From: Conidiobolus incongruus B7586
Lineage: Eukaryota; Entomophthoromycota; Entomophthoromycetes; Entomophthorales; Conidiobolaceae
Length of the DNA: 19,990 bases
Assembly (NCBI GenBank): GCA_000697335.1
Contig: JNEM01010776.1
Coordinates: 1-19,990 of the forward strand
Reading direction: 5' to 3'
Shown: positions 9,703 to 19,990 of the stretch, one piece after another
Layout: the number at the start of each line of letters is the position of its first letter
How positions within the stretch are numbered: position 1 is the first letter of the stretch
The notes under the pieces: model-generated
Database searches by the model: none
Told to the model about the DNA's origin: nothing
Seen by the model: only the letters and a program-made list of their open reading frames with translations
Translations under genes and position numbers: made by a program

Positions 9703-9710
9703 TGACGTAA
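9703..9710 (+). promoter_or_regulatory. CRE-like site TGACGTAA
   Basis: TGACGTAA matches the ATF/CREB-type bZIP consensus (TGACGTMA). It lies about 945 nt upstream of the hydrolase start and 645 nt upstream of the CNOT9 start. It is a sequence match only and rather distant from both. Confidence 0.25.
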
Positions 9711-9794
9711 TCTAAAACTGTTAAACGTTGATATTATAATTTTATCTATAATCAGCAATAATTAATTTATTGAAACTTAATACTGTTTAAATAA

Positions 9795-10085
9795 TTCATC
9801 TGTTCTCAACAACTACCCAAGAATAAAATATCAAATTGGCGCAAAGATGTATGGAAATATTGTCCTCCATATTACGTTATCATTAATAATAAATTAGTAT
9901 TGAGCTGAAAACTGTTATAGACTGAACTCAAAACTTTATATAATGCCTTATACTTTATATTTGCAGAATATGCTACTTTAAATAACGAAATTCCTGAATA
10001 GATTCATTTCAATAAGTACTATTATTTTAGATATCAACTTATCATTAGAACGTATAATTTTTATACAACAATAAACATTATATAA
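9795..10085 (+). pseudogene. Coding-like island of unknown family, broken
   Basis: A single frame of about 96 codons carries only three internal stops, fewer than expected for the local base composition, and uses residues rare in random AT-rich translation (Trp, Cys, Pro, Arg). Fragments include NWRKDVWKYCPPYYV and LYNALYFIFAEYATL. It has no upstream start and no plausible intron. It looks like an eroded exon or gene, but I cannot assign a family, and chance is not excluded. Confidence 0.25.
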
Positions 10086-10354
10086 TATTTTTTTATTCAA
10101 ATTTTGAGAATTGATTTTATTTCAGAATACCAGTTTCTCAATAATAACAAGAAATTCATACATTTATTAAATGTAAACCCTAAATTTGGTAATCATAAAA
10201 ATTTGGGAATTCTGTATTTAAACCTAACAATTTAAATTGTTTTTTTTTAATTATAATTGAAATCACTTAATTCTATTATATCCAGCGAAAAAATTGATAA
10301 TATAATTATTATATTGAAGCTATTCAATATCTACAATAATTAGTCCTTAATACA

Positions 10355-11455
10355 ATGCATCCTTATCAAAATCAGTCCCTCAACCTCAACTACGCTCATC
10401 CCAATCAAGCTTATAGAGGTAATAACGCTTATCTTCAGCAACAACAACAACAACAACAGCAGCAACAACAACTTCTCTATCAATCTCAATACCAACATGA
10501 TAATTCAGGAATTGTGAATCCTATTGCTTCATTAAACTTAATTCCTCCTTTATATAAATATCGTGAATTAACTAATTTAGATGAACAAGTTTACCACATT
10601 GTTCAAGGACTATTATTTCCTGAGCAGAGAGAAGAAACATTGGCTCAATTGAGTAAAATCAGAGAAAGCTACTCTGATTTGGCTATTGTACTTTGGAATT
10701 CTTATGGTAATTGAGCGACTTGTAAGCCGTGTTAATTAACCCTAACTTATAAAATCTTAGGAGTAATGATGGCTTTAATGCAAGAGATGATTTCTGTATA
10801 TCCCCTTCTAAATCCACCTGTCCTCGAATATCACCAAGCTACCCGAGTATGTAATGCGCTTGCTATGCTTCAATGTATTGCTTCTCATCCTGATATCAGA
10901 CTTCCATTCTTAAAATCGCAATTTCCTCTCTTTCTTTACCCATTTTTAGCTACTCAAAATCCTAATAAGTCATTTGACCACTTGCGTCTTACAAGTTTGG
11001 GTGTAATTGGCGCTTTAGTTAAATCTGACAACTCTGAGGTGATTCAAATTTTACTTACCACCGAAATCGTTCCACTGTGCCTCAAAGTAATGATTAACGG
11101 CTCAGAACTCGCTAAAACCGTCGCCATTTTCATTATTCAAAAAATCGTAACGGATAACTATGGATTGGAATATGCCTGCGAATTCAACGGCCGTTTCAAA
11201 GAAATTCTCCACACTTTAGCTATAATGATTCAGCAGCTGCAGGATGGTGCTTCCTTAAGAATTTTGAAACACGTCATCAAGTGCTACTTGAGATTGAGTG
11301 AACATCCCGCCGCTAGAAAGGTGTTAAGAGAAGTTTTGCCTGAAGCTTTGAGAGATGCTACCTTCTCTCACATTCTCAAGGACGATGCCATGGCGAAGAG
11401 ATGGTTGGCTCATCTTTTGGCTAACTTATCTGACAATCTTGTCCAAGGCAATTAG
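10355..11455 (+). CDS. CNOT9: CNOT9 / Caf40 / Rcd1, CCR4-NOT complex subunit
   Basis: Exons are 10355-10706 and 10761-11455, with a 54-nt intron (GTAATT donor, CCCTAAC branch-like motif, TCTTAG acceptor). The protein is 348 residues. The splice splits a Gly codon inside the conserved LWNSYG/VMMALMQE segment and restores the family sequence. Residues about 70-345 match CNOT9 throughout: LLNPPVLEYHQATRVCNAL, LQCIASHP, PLFLYPFL, LRLTSLGVIGALVKSD, LLTTEIVPLCL, GSELAKTVA, CYLRLSEHPAARKVLR and LKDDAMAKRWLA. This is the armadillo-like domain that binds NOT1 and offers peptide- and tryptophan-binding pockets, linking CCR4-NOT to mRNA deadenylation and decay. The first 65 residues are a poorly conserved Gln/Asn/Tyr-rich region with 12 consecutive Gln. 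The following about 200 nt are C-rich on this strand and probably the 3' UTR. Confidence 0.97.
10436..10471 (+). repeat. Polyglutamine-encoding CAA/CAG tract in CNOT9
   Basis: Twelve consecutive Gln codons (Q28-Q39), mixed CAA and CAG with CAA in the majority. The mixture of codons should lower replication slippage compared with a pure triplet run. Confidence 0.95.
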
Positions 11456-12015
11456 AACTTGCTCTCAGTCGATAATTCCCTTTGGTGTGATTCCAACATA
11501 TTTCATTTTAACTTTATCACAATTTACTCGCATTTATCAATTGTTATTATTTAGCACCTCTCACTATCAACACAACCATTCAAAAGACTTCAACCTCATA
11601 CCCAATTATGTGAATAATCTCCCACACACTTAAACTTCAAAAAACGTTTACCACATACGTTAATTATTAATCATTAGGTAAACCTGTTGTTACATTATTA
11701 TTACCATTACCATATCATTTAGACTGATTAAAATTAATTATTAAAATTGTTTACATTATCATCCAATTTATTTGGTATTTTTGAATTAATAAATTAGTTT
11801 GTATCATTGATATTTATTTTTTATCTATTCTAATACCATAGTTATAAACTATTTCCAATCATTGTTATCCAACTTAATAATTTAAAGAATAAGTGAAATT
11901 ATTTATCATATTTAATATATAACAATATATAGTATGCATGTCAATCTTTAATAATAAAAATTAAGTAGTATTTTGAATATGATTCATTTGTAAGATTTGT
12001 GATTTTAAATATTTT

Positions 12016-12017
<2 letters not shown>

Positions 12018-12050
<33 letters not shown>
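12018..12050. repeat. (AT)n microsatellite
   Basis: A perfect 33-nt alternating A/T run. Confidence 0.97.
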
Positions 12051-12056
<6 letters not shown>

Positions 12057-12252
12057 CTAAATGTTATAAAAATGATGTTACTTGATATTCAAATTGATAA
12101 TGTGATTTTAAATTACATCAAATTAAAATTTAGCATAATATTTTTTTAATGTAGATTAATGGAATTTTGCAGAAATTTTAAATTTTTAATATTAGCAATT
12201 ATTCTTCTTAAAGTTATATTATTTAACAGTTGAAATCAATCAGATATTCATG

Positions 12253-12288
<36 letters not shown>
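12253..12288 (+). repeat. Compound microsatellite (AT)12-(GTAT)3
   Basis: Twelve AT units (12253-12276) pass directly into three GTAT units. Confidence 0.95.
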
Positions 12289-12524
12289 TCCTGATATTCT
12301 TATAGAACACAATGAATTCAAGGGCACTTGAATTCTATGTAGCAGAATAATTACAAAGGATGATTATTTCAGATTAAATAATCTCAATTTATAAACTAAG
12401 GACTCACCTGAAAATCTGTAGGTCACTCCAATTCGAGTAAAAAACTATGAGAGATGAATGACAAGTGAGAGCTTGACAAAGTTGAGGTCATCAATAAGTC
12501 TGAAGATGTTAAAATCTTTTTAAC
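12289..12524. other. Hairpin-rich island of less extreme composition
   Basis: Three perfect inverted repeats lie here: GAATTCAAG-GGCA-CTTGAATTC (12314-12335), GATTATTT-CAGATT-AAATAATC (12362-12383) and GTTAAAA-TCT-TTTTAAC (12508-12524), the last ending in a T5 run (12517-12521). G+C is clearly higher than in the flanks. It could be a structured non-coding RNA with a Pol III-like stop, or an eroded coding piece, since two frames also read protein-like. AT-only hairpins are common by chance here. Confidence 0.25.
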
Positions 12525-13913
12525 ATTGTAACTATTAGTTTGAATTATATAATTCCAATAATAAAAATCTATTAATTTTTTAAATTTATAATTCATAATA
12601 TAACAATAATATTGTTTAGGCTAATTTGATTCCAATATTTATAAATAAGGGATTAAGGTCATTCAAAAAAAAATTTTTAATATGAATATCATTTTATTTT
12701 AACATTTATAATAACAAATAATTTAATTCAATCTATAATATTTTATTATTATAATCTTGATTCTAATTTTCTTTTATATAAAAATTTAAATATTAATGGA
12801 TTATACATTCAAAATTTTAGTTTTTGGGTTGTAAGTTTTTTTGTATTAAACCTAATTTAACACATTTGAATTAGAATAAATTAAATTCAAGCTATAAAAG
12901 TTCCAATAAGCAATTGATATTAAACTTGATAGTTTCTTTTTCGGTATTGCTAATAAAATATAATTAATATATCAAAGTAAAATTGGAATTATTATAATTA
13001 GATTTATATATTATAAATTATAAATATAATAATTTTGAAAAGGATCGTTATATTATTAGACTTAAGGCTTCTTCAAATATATGAGTTTTAAAATTGGTGT
13101 AAATACGAAAAAATAAATAATAAATAATATAAAGTTTTATATTCAGCTAATCTATATATCTTGTAATGTAATATATATTTAAAAATCTGTGTATACAATA
13201 AAGCTCAATTTTGAAATACACTACATTGAATAAAATTCACAGAGTAATGCAATTTATGTCCTAACTACTGTTATATATTGATCCAAATAAACTCTTTGGT
13301 ATATTAAATATTCTATTAATCAAATTATTAATACTAGAATATAAAATCGGTGATATGTAAAATTTTTAATTGATTTGATGTATTTATTTTGAAGTCATAT
13401 TCGGCTCAATATATCATTTCCATATTTGAAAATTTGGTCTCTATAGCCAACCAAGATGCACTAATATTGTAATAATTGGATATATAACTAAATTTATTTT
13501 TTTCGAATAAATAAAAAAATCCTATTATTATTAAAAATTTACATTATAGGAAATAAACTATAATAATTAAAGATTAAAGTTTTATCTATCATGTATAGTT
13601 GTATTTTGAACATCATATTCAAATGTTGCGTTCAAAATATTTTAAGAATCCGAAAGGTAACCTTCTAAGATTATACTCTTTGCAGTAATTCAATAATTTA
13701 AAATAATACAACTTTTAAAACTTTTTAAGTTCATCTGATTGAATAAAAATGGTTTAGATTTATGCTTTAAATATGTGTGGTTTTCCAGAAATTTTTTCAA
13801 CTCGATATATGAATCATTACCAAATATAGGTATTTAAATAGAATTAAATCTTATTTATTCAAAGACTATACATAATAAGATCAATAATCCAGACTTGTTT
13901 AAACTATTCAATA

Positions 13914-13930
13914 ATATATATATATATATA
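13914..13930. repeat. Short (AT)n run
   Basis: A 17-nt alternating A/T run. Confidence 0.9.
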
Positions 13931-14208
13931 AGCATCTAGCAAAATATAAAGTATTATATCTACTTATTTATTTATCCAAAAATATTCTTGAAAGATCAAT
14001 TACCAAAATAGATGAAAATGAGAACAAAAAATTAATTCAAATTTCATATAAATTCAATCAATTACTTAATATGATAATAAATTTAAATAATTGAAATTTT
14101 AGAAAAATTAAATTTATAATAGAATTATTGTATTATTCATATTAAATTATACTCTTTTTTAAATTCATTTAATTTTATTAATTATAGAAATTTTTATTAT
14201 TTGATTAA

Positions 14209-15764
14209 ATGGCACAATTTACAAGATCTCCAGAATCTTTACCCAAGAGCTCAGTGGAGAGAGGAGCTGCTGCTAAGTTAAAGATTGAGCATTTTTATAA
14301 AAACTTGATGGAACAAACTATTGAACGTAATCAGAGGTATATTCAATATTTATTATAAATAAATTTTTATTATTAATATAATGGTGTTTTTAGGAGAATA
14401 GAATTAGAGAAAAAGTTAGAAACTGAAGGAGGTAGTGAAGAACGTAAAAAACGTCAATTACAAAATTTAGGAAAGAAGGAGAGTACTTTTTTGAGACTTA
14501 AGAGGACTAAATTGGGTTTACAGGACTTTTCAACCATTAAGGTTATTGGTAAAGGTGCTTTTGGTGAGGTAAGTTTATTTTAATTTATTATCTAATCTCG
14601 TTTTAAAACTTATTTTTGTTTTTGTTAGGTGAGATTGGTTCAAAAAAATGATACGGGTAGAATTTATGCAATGAAAACTTTGAGAAAGAATGAAATGTTT
14701 AAGAAAGACCAAGTAATTTGTTTATTTTTCTATACTATTCTATTCAATTTACTAATATTTTACTTAAGCTGGCTCATGTGAGAGCTGAAAGAGATGTTTT
14801 AGCCGAAAGTGATTCCCCTTGGATTGTCAGTTTATTTTACTCTTTCCAAGATGCACTCCATCTCTATCTCATTATGGAATTCTTACCTGGTGGTGATATG
14901 ATGACTATGCTAATCAAATATGATATCTTCCCCGACCACTGGACTCGATTCTATATGGCTGAATGTGTATTAGCAATTGAAACTATTCACAAACTAGGTT
15001 TTATTCATAGAGATATTAAACCCGATAATATTCTTATTGACAGGGATGGCCATATAAAATTATCAGATTTCGGTTTGTCTACCGGGTTTAAAAAGACTCA
15101 TGATAGTAGCTATTATCAAAAATTGCTCAGTAATGTAGGCTCATCCAATCAGGAATCTATCAATTTGACACTTTCGCGTCAGGATAAAATTGCTACTTGG
15201 AAGAAGAATCGTAGAGCGCTCGCTTATTCTACAGTGGGTACCCCCGACTACATTGCCCCTGAAATCTTTTTACAGCAGGGTTACAGCAATGAGTGTGATT
15301 GGTGGTCCTTGGGTACTATCATGTTCGAATGTTTAGTTGGATATCCACCTTTCTGCTCGGAAACACCACACGAAACATATCGTAAGATTCTCAACTGGCC
15401 TGATTACTTATACATTCCTGAAGACTGTCAGTTGTCCTATGAAGCTGAAGACTTGATCAGAAAACTCATCTGCAACCCTAACCAACGTCTGGGCCGCAAT
15501 GGTGCAGCTGAAATCAAGCGTCACCCCTTCTTCCGTGGCGTCGACTGGGACAATATCAGAAACATGCAGGCTCCCCATATTCCCGAGCTCAAGAGCATCA
15601 CCGACACTTCTCACTTCCCAACCGAAGATTTGGATCAAGTGCCCGACCAAGTCACTCCTTCCGAGCCCCAAGCAGCAGCAACAGCTCAACGCGGCAAAGA
15701 TCTCGCATTCATTGGCTACACTTACAAGCGTTTTGATTACATGACAAGGAAGAATGCTTGGTAA
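14209..15764 (+). CDS. CBK1: NDR/LATS-family serine/threonine kinase (Cbk1/Orb6 type)
   Basis: Exons are 14209-14336, 14394-14568, 14629-14712 and 14769-15764. The introns are 57, 60 and 56 nt, giving a 460-residue protein. An in-frame TAA immediately precedes the ATG, which fixes the start. Residues about 20-75 are the basic N-terminal regulatory helix pair that binds Mob proteins. The kinase domain has the Gly loop GKGAFGEV (95-102), Lys117, alphaC Glu136, [17 protein letters not shown] (Asp211) and DFG (Asp229). The autoinhibitory insert before the activation loop is basic (WKKNRR), followed by [10 protein letters not shown] with the phosphorylatable Ser283. The hydrophobic motif FIGYTYKRF near the C-terminus supplies Thr447, equivalent to human NDR1 Thr444. 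All regulatory sites are intact. In fungi this kinase runs the MOR/RAM polarity and cell-separation pathway with Mob2 and a Kic1/Nak1-type kinase. Length resembles animal NDR1/2 and lacks the long N-terminal extension of yeast Cbk1. An AATAAA lies at 15829. Confidence 0.97.
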
Positions 15765-18049
15765 TTTTTATGATTTATTCTTATTTTTTGATTTATAATA
15801 CTAATATTTGACAAATTGTACTAATTTTAATAAAATAATGTTGAATATATTAATTCGATCTTTACATGAATTAACATAAGTTATAATATATTGTATTTAT
15901 AGAATTGATACAATTATTATACTATTGAGATTATGTGCTTATAACAATTCCTGATCTATTAAATACTACTTGATATTAATTAGCATATAATCCTTAAGTA
16001 TTTCATTAACAAATCAAAATTATTAACATAAATGTTATTAATTTGAATTGTTTGAAATTATCATATTGTGTTATGAATTTGACAATTTCTGTCATTTCAA
16101 AAATTGAAGTAATATTTAATTTGATACTAATCATTTTTTGAATATCCATGAATCGAAAATATTAATGAATAAATGACAATGCTTAATTCAACTTATTTTA
16201 ATAATAATTTTTATGATTATTTTGGTATTAAATTGGAATGAAGGAAAACAAATAATTTGTATTGATATTTTTAGAAATTTAAAAATATTTAAAATGAAAA
16301 TGGATTCCTTATTTAATTTCAAATAATCTTCATTCAGTCAGAATAGATTAAGTATTTAACATTGAATATCTATTAAAAATCTTAAATATTATTTAGTATA
16401 ATAAAACATATATTGTATTTGGAAATATTGATTCATCTTGGCAACCATTAAAAACGCATCAAATTATTATTCCAGATTAATACAATGAAATTAAAATTAG
16501 CTTATTATAATCTACTTTCCTGTTATTATTTTTTTGTCAATATTACCAAATATGAGTTATTTAATTAAGATATTATTTATTTTAATGTTTGTGAAATTGA
16601 AGTAATTAATAGTTTGTTTCTGATTTTTTTTTCATTAAAATATTAGTAATTTGTATGATATCATGCTTTCATCTATTAGCTCTTTAAGTTATATTTATCT
16701 GAATATTAGGTGTTTTCCTAATTATCTAATTTTTTTCTACTAATACTAAAAATATTTTAATAAATAGTAGCATCTTTTGCAGAAAGACCAATTTATTAAA
16801 GGTACATTATATTACAATATGATTATCATTCTGACTAATGATTCCTTGGTGGTATTAATTACAAGTTGTGTTCATCTAATTCATACTAACTCAACGAATG
16901 TTGAAATAATCTTGAATGCAGCAAATATCATAATTCCCATATATTATTCAAACTAACTGTCAACTTGACAACTTTGCTCAGTATAAAACTTTATAAATAA
17001 TTTGTTAATTTATACTATGATTATTTTAATATTACCATTTTGGTGACAACAATATACCTCATGCTGAAATAGATATAATAATCACTGGCTTATAATCCAA
17101 CTGATTTTTTGTGCTCAAATACGAATGATTCAATAAATTAATCGTCGATTATCAACACTTTTTATGTTGGATAATGTATTTAACCAATGCCATAGTTTCA
17201 TAACTGAACTATTTTTTGACAGAATCCAATTTAATTTTGGTGAATAAATTGAGTATATCAAAATATCATATTTACCTAAATTATAATAAATGAAATATCC
17301 CTTCTATTCAAATTTATTATAATTTTTCTGGTTTATAATTTGGGTCTTATACTTTGATTCAAAAAGGAATGAACAATGTCCATAATATAAGATGTTAAAA
17401 GGACAGCACTTGCAAATTGAAACTAGCAAGATTGGTAGATAAAACTTTGGATCAACTTGGGAATTCTCTTGGAAGCACATGATTTAATATCACCTGACAA
17501 TACAAAAAGTCATCATCACTATTGTATCCATACTATTTGGGCTAATTTTTAAATATCCAAGAATTTGATTCTAATTTTTGAATATTTTTAGACTATAATG
17601 GTCTTATAAATATTTTTTGATGAGTAACTTTCAAATATTAGTTATTCAAACCAAAAATTAGTATAAAATTATTAGTAGAACTTTATGTATTGATTTTAAT
17701 TAATATTAATTAAATATTAATAACTAAGAAAAAATATCTACTTAAAATATTTACATAAATTAAGTATAAAATTAGTAAATTAGAAAATTATTAAAGAAAA
17801 AAATTCGAGTTTTCCCTTATTTCATAAAATCAATATTTACAAAATGTTAAAATCAAATATGAATATTGGATAAATTTGAGTGAAAACTTTTATGACATCA
17901 CTAAGTCACCAAATCACTAATTTCTCAAAGCTCATTTCATCATCGTGTGGAAATTGGACTTTTGTTTGGAATATAAGGAAGCTACGTCATCATAATTTCG
18001 ACTCTTTATTTTACTTTTTATTTCAATTCAATTACATCAAATCAAATAA
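15765..18049. other. AT-rich spacer between NDR kinase and aminopeptidase
   Basis: It holds the kinase 3' UTR, then about 1 kb of very AT-rich DNA without supported features. Between about 16780 and 17560 composition is somewhat richer in G and C, and short fragments read protein-like (for example LARLVDKTLDQLGNSLGS near 17417-17484), but stops are about as frequent as expected. The last 170 nt are the likely aminopeptidase promoter and 5' UTR, with CRE-like motifs. Confidence 0.5.
17893..17989 (+). promoter_or_regulatory. CRE-like motifs upstream of aminopeptidase
   Basis: TGACATCA (17893-17900) is one mismatch from the CRE TGACGTCA. TACGTCA (17983-17989) reads TGACGTA on the other strand. 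The second lies about 60 nt upstream of the 5' UTR intron donor, a sensible place for a bZIP (ATF/CREB-type) site. Motif match only. Confidence 0.3.
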
Positions 18050-18313
18050 GTAAGTGTATTTCCAATTTTAAATTATATAACATTTGCTTTTGCTAGTAAC
18101 TCTAGTTTTTGATTATTCAATTGGATTGTTCCATATGGCTAAACCCTTTCAATCGTTGAGTTCTTAATAAATAGGGAAATATTTCAATTTTTGCATAAGT
18201 AAATGTATTAATATTCATGCAATCACTCACTTTTACCTTATAATATTTGCTAAAATCGAAATATTAGTCAAATATTGAAAAGCCAGGTCGACTAATCAAT
18301 TCTCTCATTTTAG
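18050..18313 (+). other. 5' UTR intron of the aminopeptidase gene
   Basis: A GTAAGT donor at 18050, a CGACTAATC branch-like motif at about 18288-18296 and a CATTTTAG acceptor ending at 18313 define a 264-nt intron, closed 6 nt before the ATG at 18320. It is over four times longer than the coding introns in the window. Confidence 0.65.
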
Positions 18314-18319
18314 GTTAAG

Positions 18320-19990
18320 ATGGTTAGCGAATCCAGTTTAAAAGATAGAATGAAGGGAAGAAAGGTCTTACCCACCAATGTTAAGCCTTCTCACTATCAA
18401 GTCACCCTTCGTCCCAACTTGGAAACCTATCGCTATACAGGTTCAGTGACTGTTGAGTAAGTAGCAACTATTAATTCAATTTTATTTGATGGTATTGATT
18501 TATCGACGATTTTAGTTTACATGTCAATGAAGTATCTCCGGTGATTTCATTAAATGTCAATAATATTAATCTTGGAACTGGTAAACTCCTAACCAAGGAT
18601 GGTCAACTCATTGAAGAGTAAGTGTTGTTTTAAATTTTTTATTATATTGCAAATTCTAAATATTAATTTTCAGAATCTCGAAAGATCATATGGAGGTTGT
18701 AGCTGCTGACGAAGTTCTCAAACTTACTTTACAAAATCCCCTATCTGCTGGTCAAGATGTTAAGCTTTATTTAGAATTTGAATCAGAATTAAACGATAAA
18801 ATGAAGGGTTTCTACCGTTCTCACTTCAAGAATGAAGAAACTGGTGAAGACAAAGTTATGGCTTGTACCCAATTCGAAGCTACAGATGCTAGAATGGCCT
18901 TCCCTTGCTGGGACGAACCTTGCCTCAAAGCTACTTTCGACGTCATCTTGGAAGTTCCCCAAGATGTTACTGCTCTCTCTAACATGAATTCTATCTCAGA
19001 AGAAACCATTGAAGGAAATCTCAAGAGAGTCACCTTTGCCACCTCCCCTATCATGTCTACATATCTTTTAGCTTTCGTCGTTGCCGAATTGGACTATGTT
19101 GAAGCTTTCACCACTGTTGGAAATCCCATTCCTTGTAGAGTTTATGCTCCCAAGGGTACTGTCCATCAAGGTAAATTCTCTCTTGATGTCTGTACTAGAA
19201 CCCTTGATTTGTTCAATACTGTTTTTGGTACTCCTTATCCCTTACCTAAGATGGATATGGTTTCTGTTGCTGATTTCGATGCCGGTGCCATGGAAAACTG
19301 GGGTTTAGTTACTTATCGTACTTCCTGCCTTATGGTCGATGAAGCTACCACCACTCAATCTTCCAAGCAATGGATCGCCTCAGTTGTTGCTCATGAACTT
19401 GCTCATCAATGGTTTGGTAATTTGGTTACTATGGAATGGTGGAGCGACCTTTGGTTGAATGAAGGCTTTGCCACCTGGGTTGGTAACTATGCTGTTGATA
19501 AGCTCTTTCCCGAGTGGCACTTCTGGGATTCATTTGTCGTTGACGATGTTCAAAGAGGTATGAAGTTGGATTGCTTACGCAGCTCTCATCCTATTGAAGT
19601 TGAAGTCCAAGATCCCGCTCAAATTGGTCAAATTTTCGATGAAATCAGTTACTCAAAAGGAGGTAGCGTTATTAGAATGCTATCTGCTTATTTGACCGAG
19701 GATGTATTCTTGGAAGGTATTCGTCAATATTTGAAGAAGCATGCTTATGGAAACGCCAGTACTGGTGATCTTTGGGCTCAATTAAGTGAAACCTCTGGAC
19801 AAGATGTCAGTGAATTCATGAACCTTTGGACCAAGCAAACTGGTTATCCTGTTTTGCATGTTGAAAAGGAAGGTAATGCACTTCATATCACTCAGAACCG
19901 CTTCTTAGCTTCTGGTGATGCCAACGAAGATGAAAACAAGCAAATTTGGTGGAATCCTCTTGGTTTATTGACTTCTGGTCAAACTAAGGC
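18320..19990 (+). CDS. APE2/AAP1: M1-family zinc aminopeptidase (puromycin-sensitive type), N-terminal 518 residues; gene continues past window
   Basis: Exons are 18320-18456, 18516-18617 and 18674 to beyond 19990, with introns of 59 and 56 nt, both phase 2. The protein removes N-terminal amino acids from peptides and is probably cytosolic, since no signal peptide or N-terminal membrane anchor is seen. Domain order is an N-terminal beta-sandwich with the strand LPTNVKPSHYQVTLRPNL, the conserved QFEATDARMAFPCWDEP (from Gln146), then the thermolysin-like catalytic domain. That domain has GAMEN (284-288), the zinc motif HELAH (320-324), the third zinc ligand Glu343 in WLNEGFA, and the transition-state Tyr406 in EISYSKGG. 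Everything needed for catalysis is present. Family members run to about 850-900 residues, so the ERAP-like C-terminal helical domain lies to the right. It is close to human NPEPPS and yeast Aap1/Ape2, and I cannot choose between the yeast paralogues. Confidence 0.96.

Larger units (their letters stand above)
8759..10354. other. AT-rich spacer between divergent hydrolase and CNOT9 genes
   Basis: It contains the promoters of both the minus-strand hydrolase and the plus-strand CNOT9 gene. Most is near-pure A/T. From about 9640 to 10090 composition is less extreme, with a CRE-like site at 9703-9710 and a coding-like broken island at 9795-10085. No intact gene is seen. Confidence 0.5.
11456..14208. 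other. Long AT-rich spacer between CNOT9 and NDR kinase
   Basis: The first 200 nt or so are C-rich on the + strand and fit the CNOT9 3' UTR, with GTTTACC/GGTAAAC (11646-11652, 11677-11683) able to pair. Beyond this come AT microsatellites and a hairpin-rich island at 12289-12524. Two small stop-free frames with protein-like content also occur: 13374-13469 (32 codons, SAQYIISIFENLVSIANQD) and 13623-13688 (21 residues from an ATG, MLRSKYFKNPKGNLLR). Neither is long enough to call a gene. The rest shows nothing. Confidence 0.5.

Noticed and set aside
10180-10760. Telomere-like AACCCTA strings (near 10177-10184 and 10737-10744)
   Set aside because: They are single units, one inside the CNOT9 intron where it serves as a branch-like site. 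No tandem array exists.
11355-11633. 92-codon frame overlapping the CNOT9 3' end
   Set aside because: It starts inside conserved CNOT9 coding sequence in another frame and runs into the C-rich 3' UTR.
15408-15744. Frames on both strands over the end of the kinase gene
   Set aside because: They are shadows of the conserved NDR C-terminal region.
17160-17570. Protein-like fragments in two frames before the aminopeptidase
   Set aside because: Stops occur about as often as base composition predicts, and the two frames compete. There is no basis for a gene call.
18821-19308. Frames at 18821-19054 (-) and 19081-19308 (+)
   Set aside because: Both lie inside the aminopeptidase exon, which is supported by GAMEN and HELAH motifs.

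Overview
The window looks like nuclear DNA of an AT-rich fungus, probably an early-diverging lineage; I cannot name the species. The evidence is compact fungal-style spliceosomal introns (54-60 nt inside coding sequence, GTAAGT/GTATAT/GTAATT donors, CTAAC/CTAAT branch-like motifs, TTTTAG or CAG acceptors), alpha-arrestins with PY motifs, a 460-residue NDR/Cbk1-class kinase, and moderately AT-rich exons set in extremely AT-rich intergenic DNA. All recognised genes use the standard code, with TAA, TAG and TGA all acting as stops.

Layout, left to right. (1) 1-237: the 3' end of an alpha-arrestin gene, frame 1, ending in a PPAY motif. (2) 1156-1239: tRNA-Leu(UAA), + strand. (3) 1252-4807: AT-rich spacer with at least two coding-like, broken islands (about 3462-3671 and 4257-4571) and a compound microsatellite. 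(4) 4871-5965: a complete second alpha-arrestin (364 aa), probably with a 5' UTR intron. (5) 6149-6232: an identical tRNA-Leu(UAA), - strand. (6) 7871-8758: an alpha/beta hydrolase on the - strand. (7) 10355-11455: CNOT9/Caf40/Rcd1, two exons, with an N-terminal polyglutamine tract. (8) 14209-15764: an NDR/Cbk1 kinase, four exons. (9) 18320 to the right edge: the N-terminal 518 residues of an M1-family (puromycin-sensitive type) zinc aminopeptidase, three exons seen, with a 264-nt 5' UTR intron.

The protein genes are mostly unrelated housekeeping or signalling genes with no operon logic. The exception is the left third. Two alpha-arrestin genes lie in the same orientation, and each is followed by an identical tRNA-Leu(UAA) gene, one inverted relative to the other. 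This suggests an old local duplication. Both arrestins end in a paired LPxY...PPxY tail, as expected for adaptors of a Nedd4/Rsp5-type ubiquitin ligase. I found no CRISPR array, intact mobile element or obvious new system. The most interesting leftovers are the arrestin-tRNA module and the eroded coding-like islands between genes. One island has a GHSxG motif resembling an acyltransferase or hydrolase active site.
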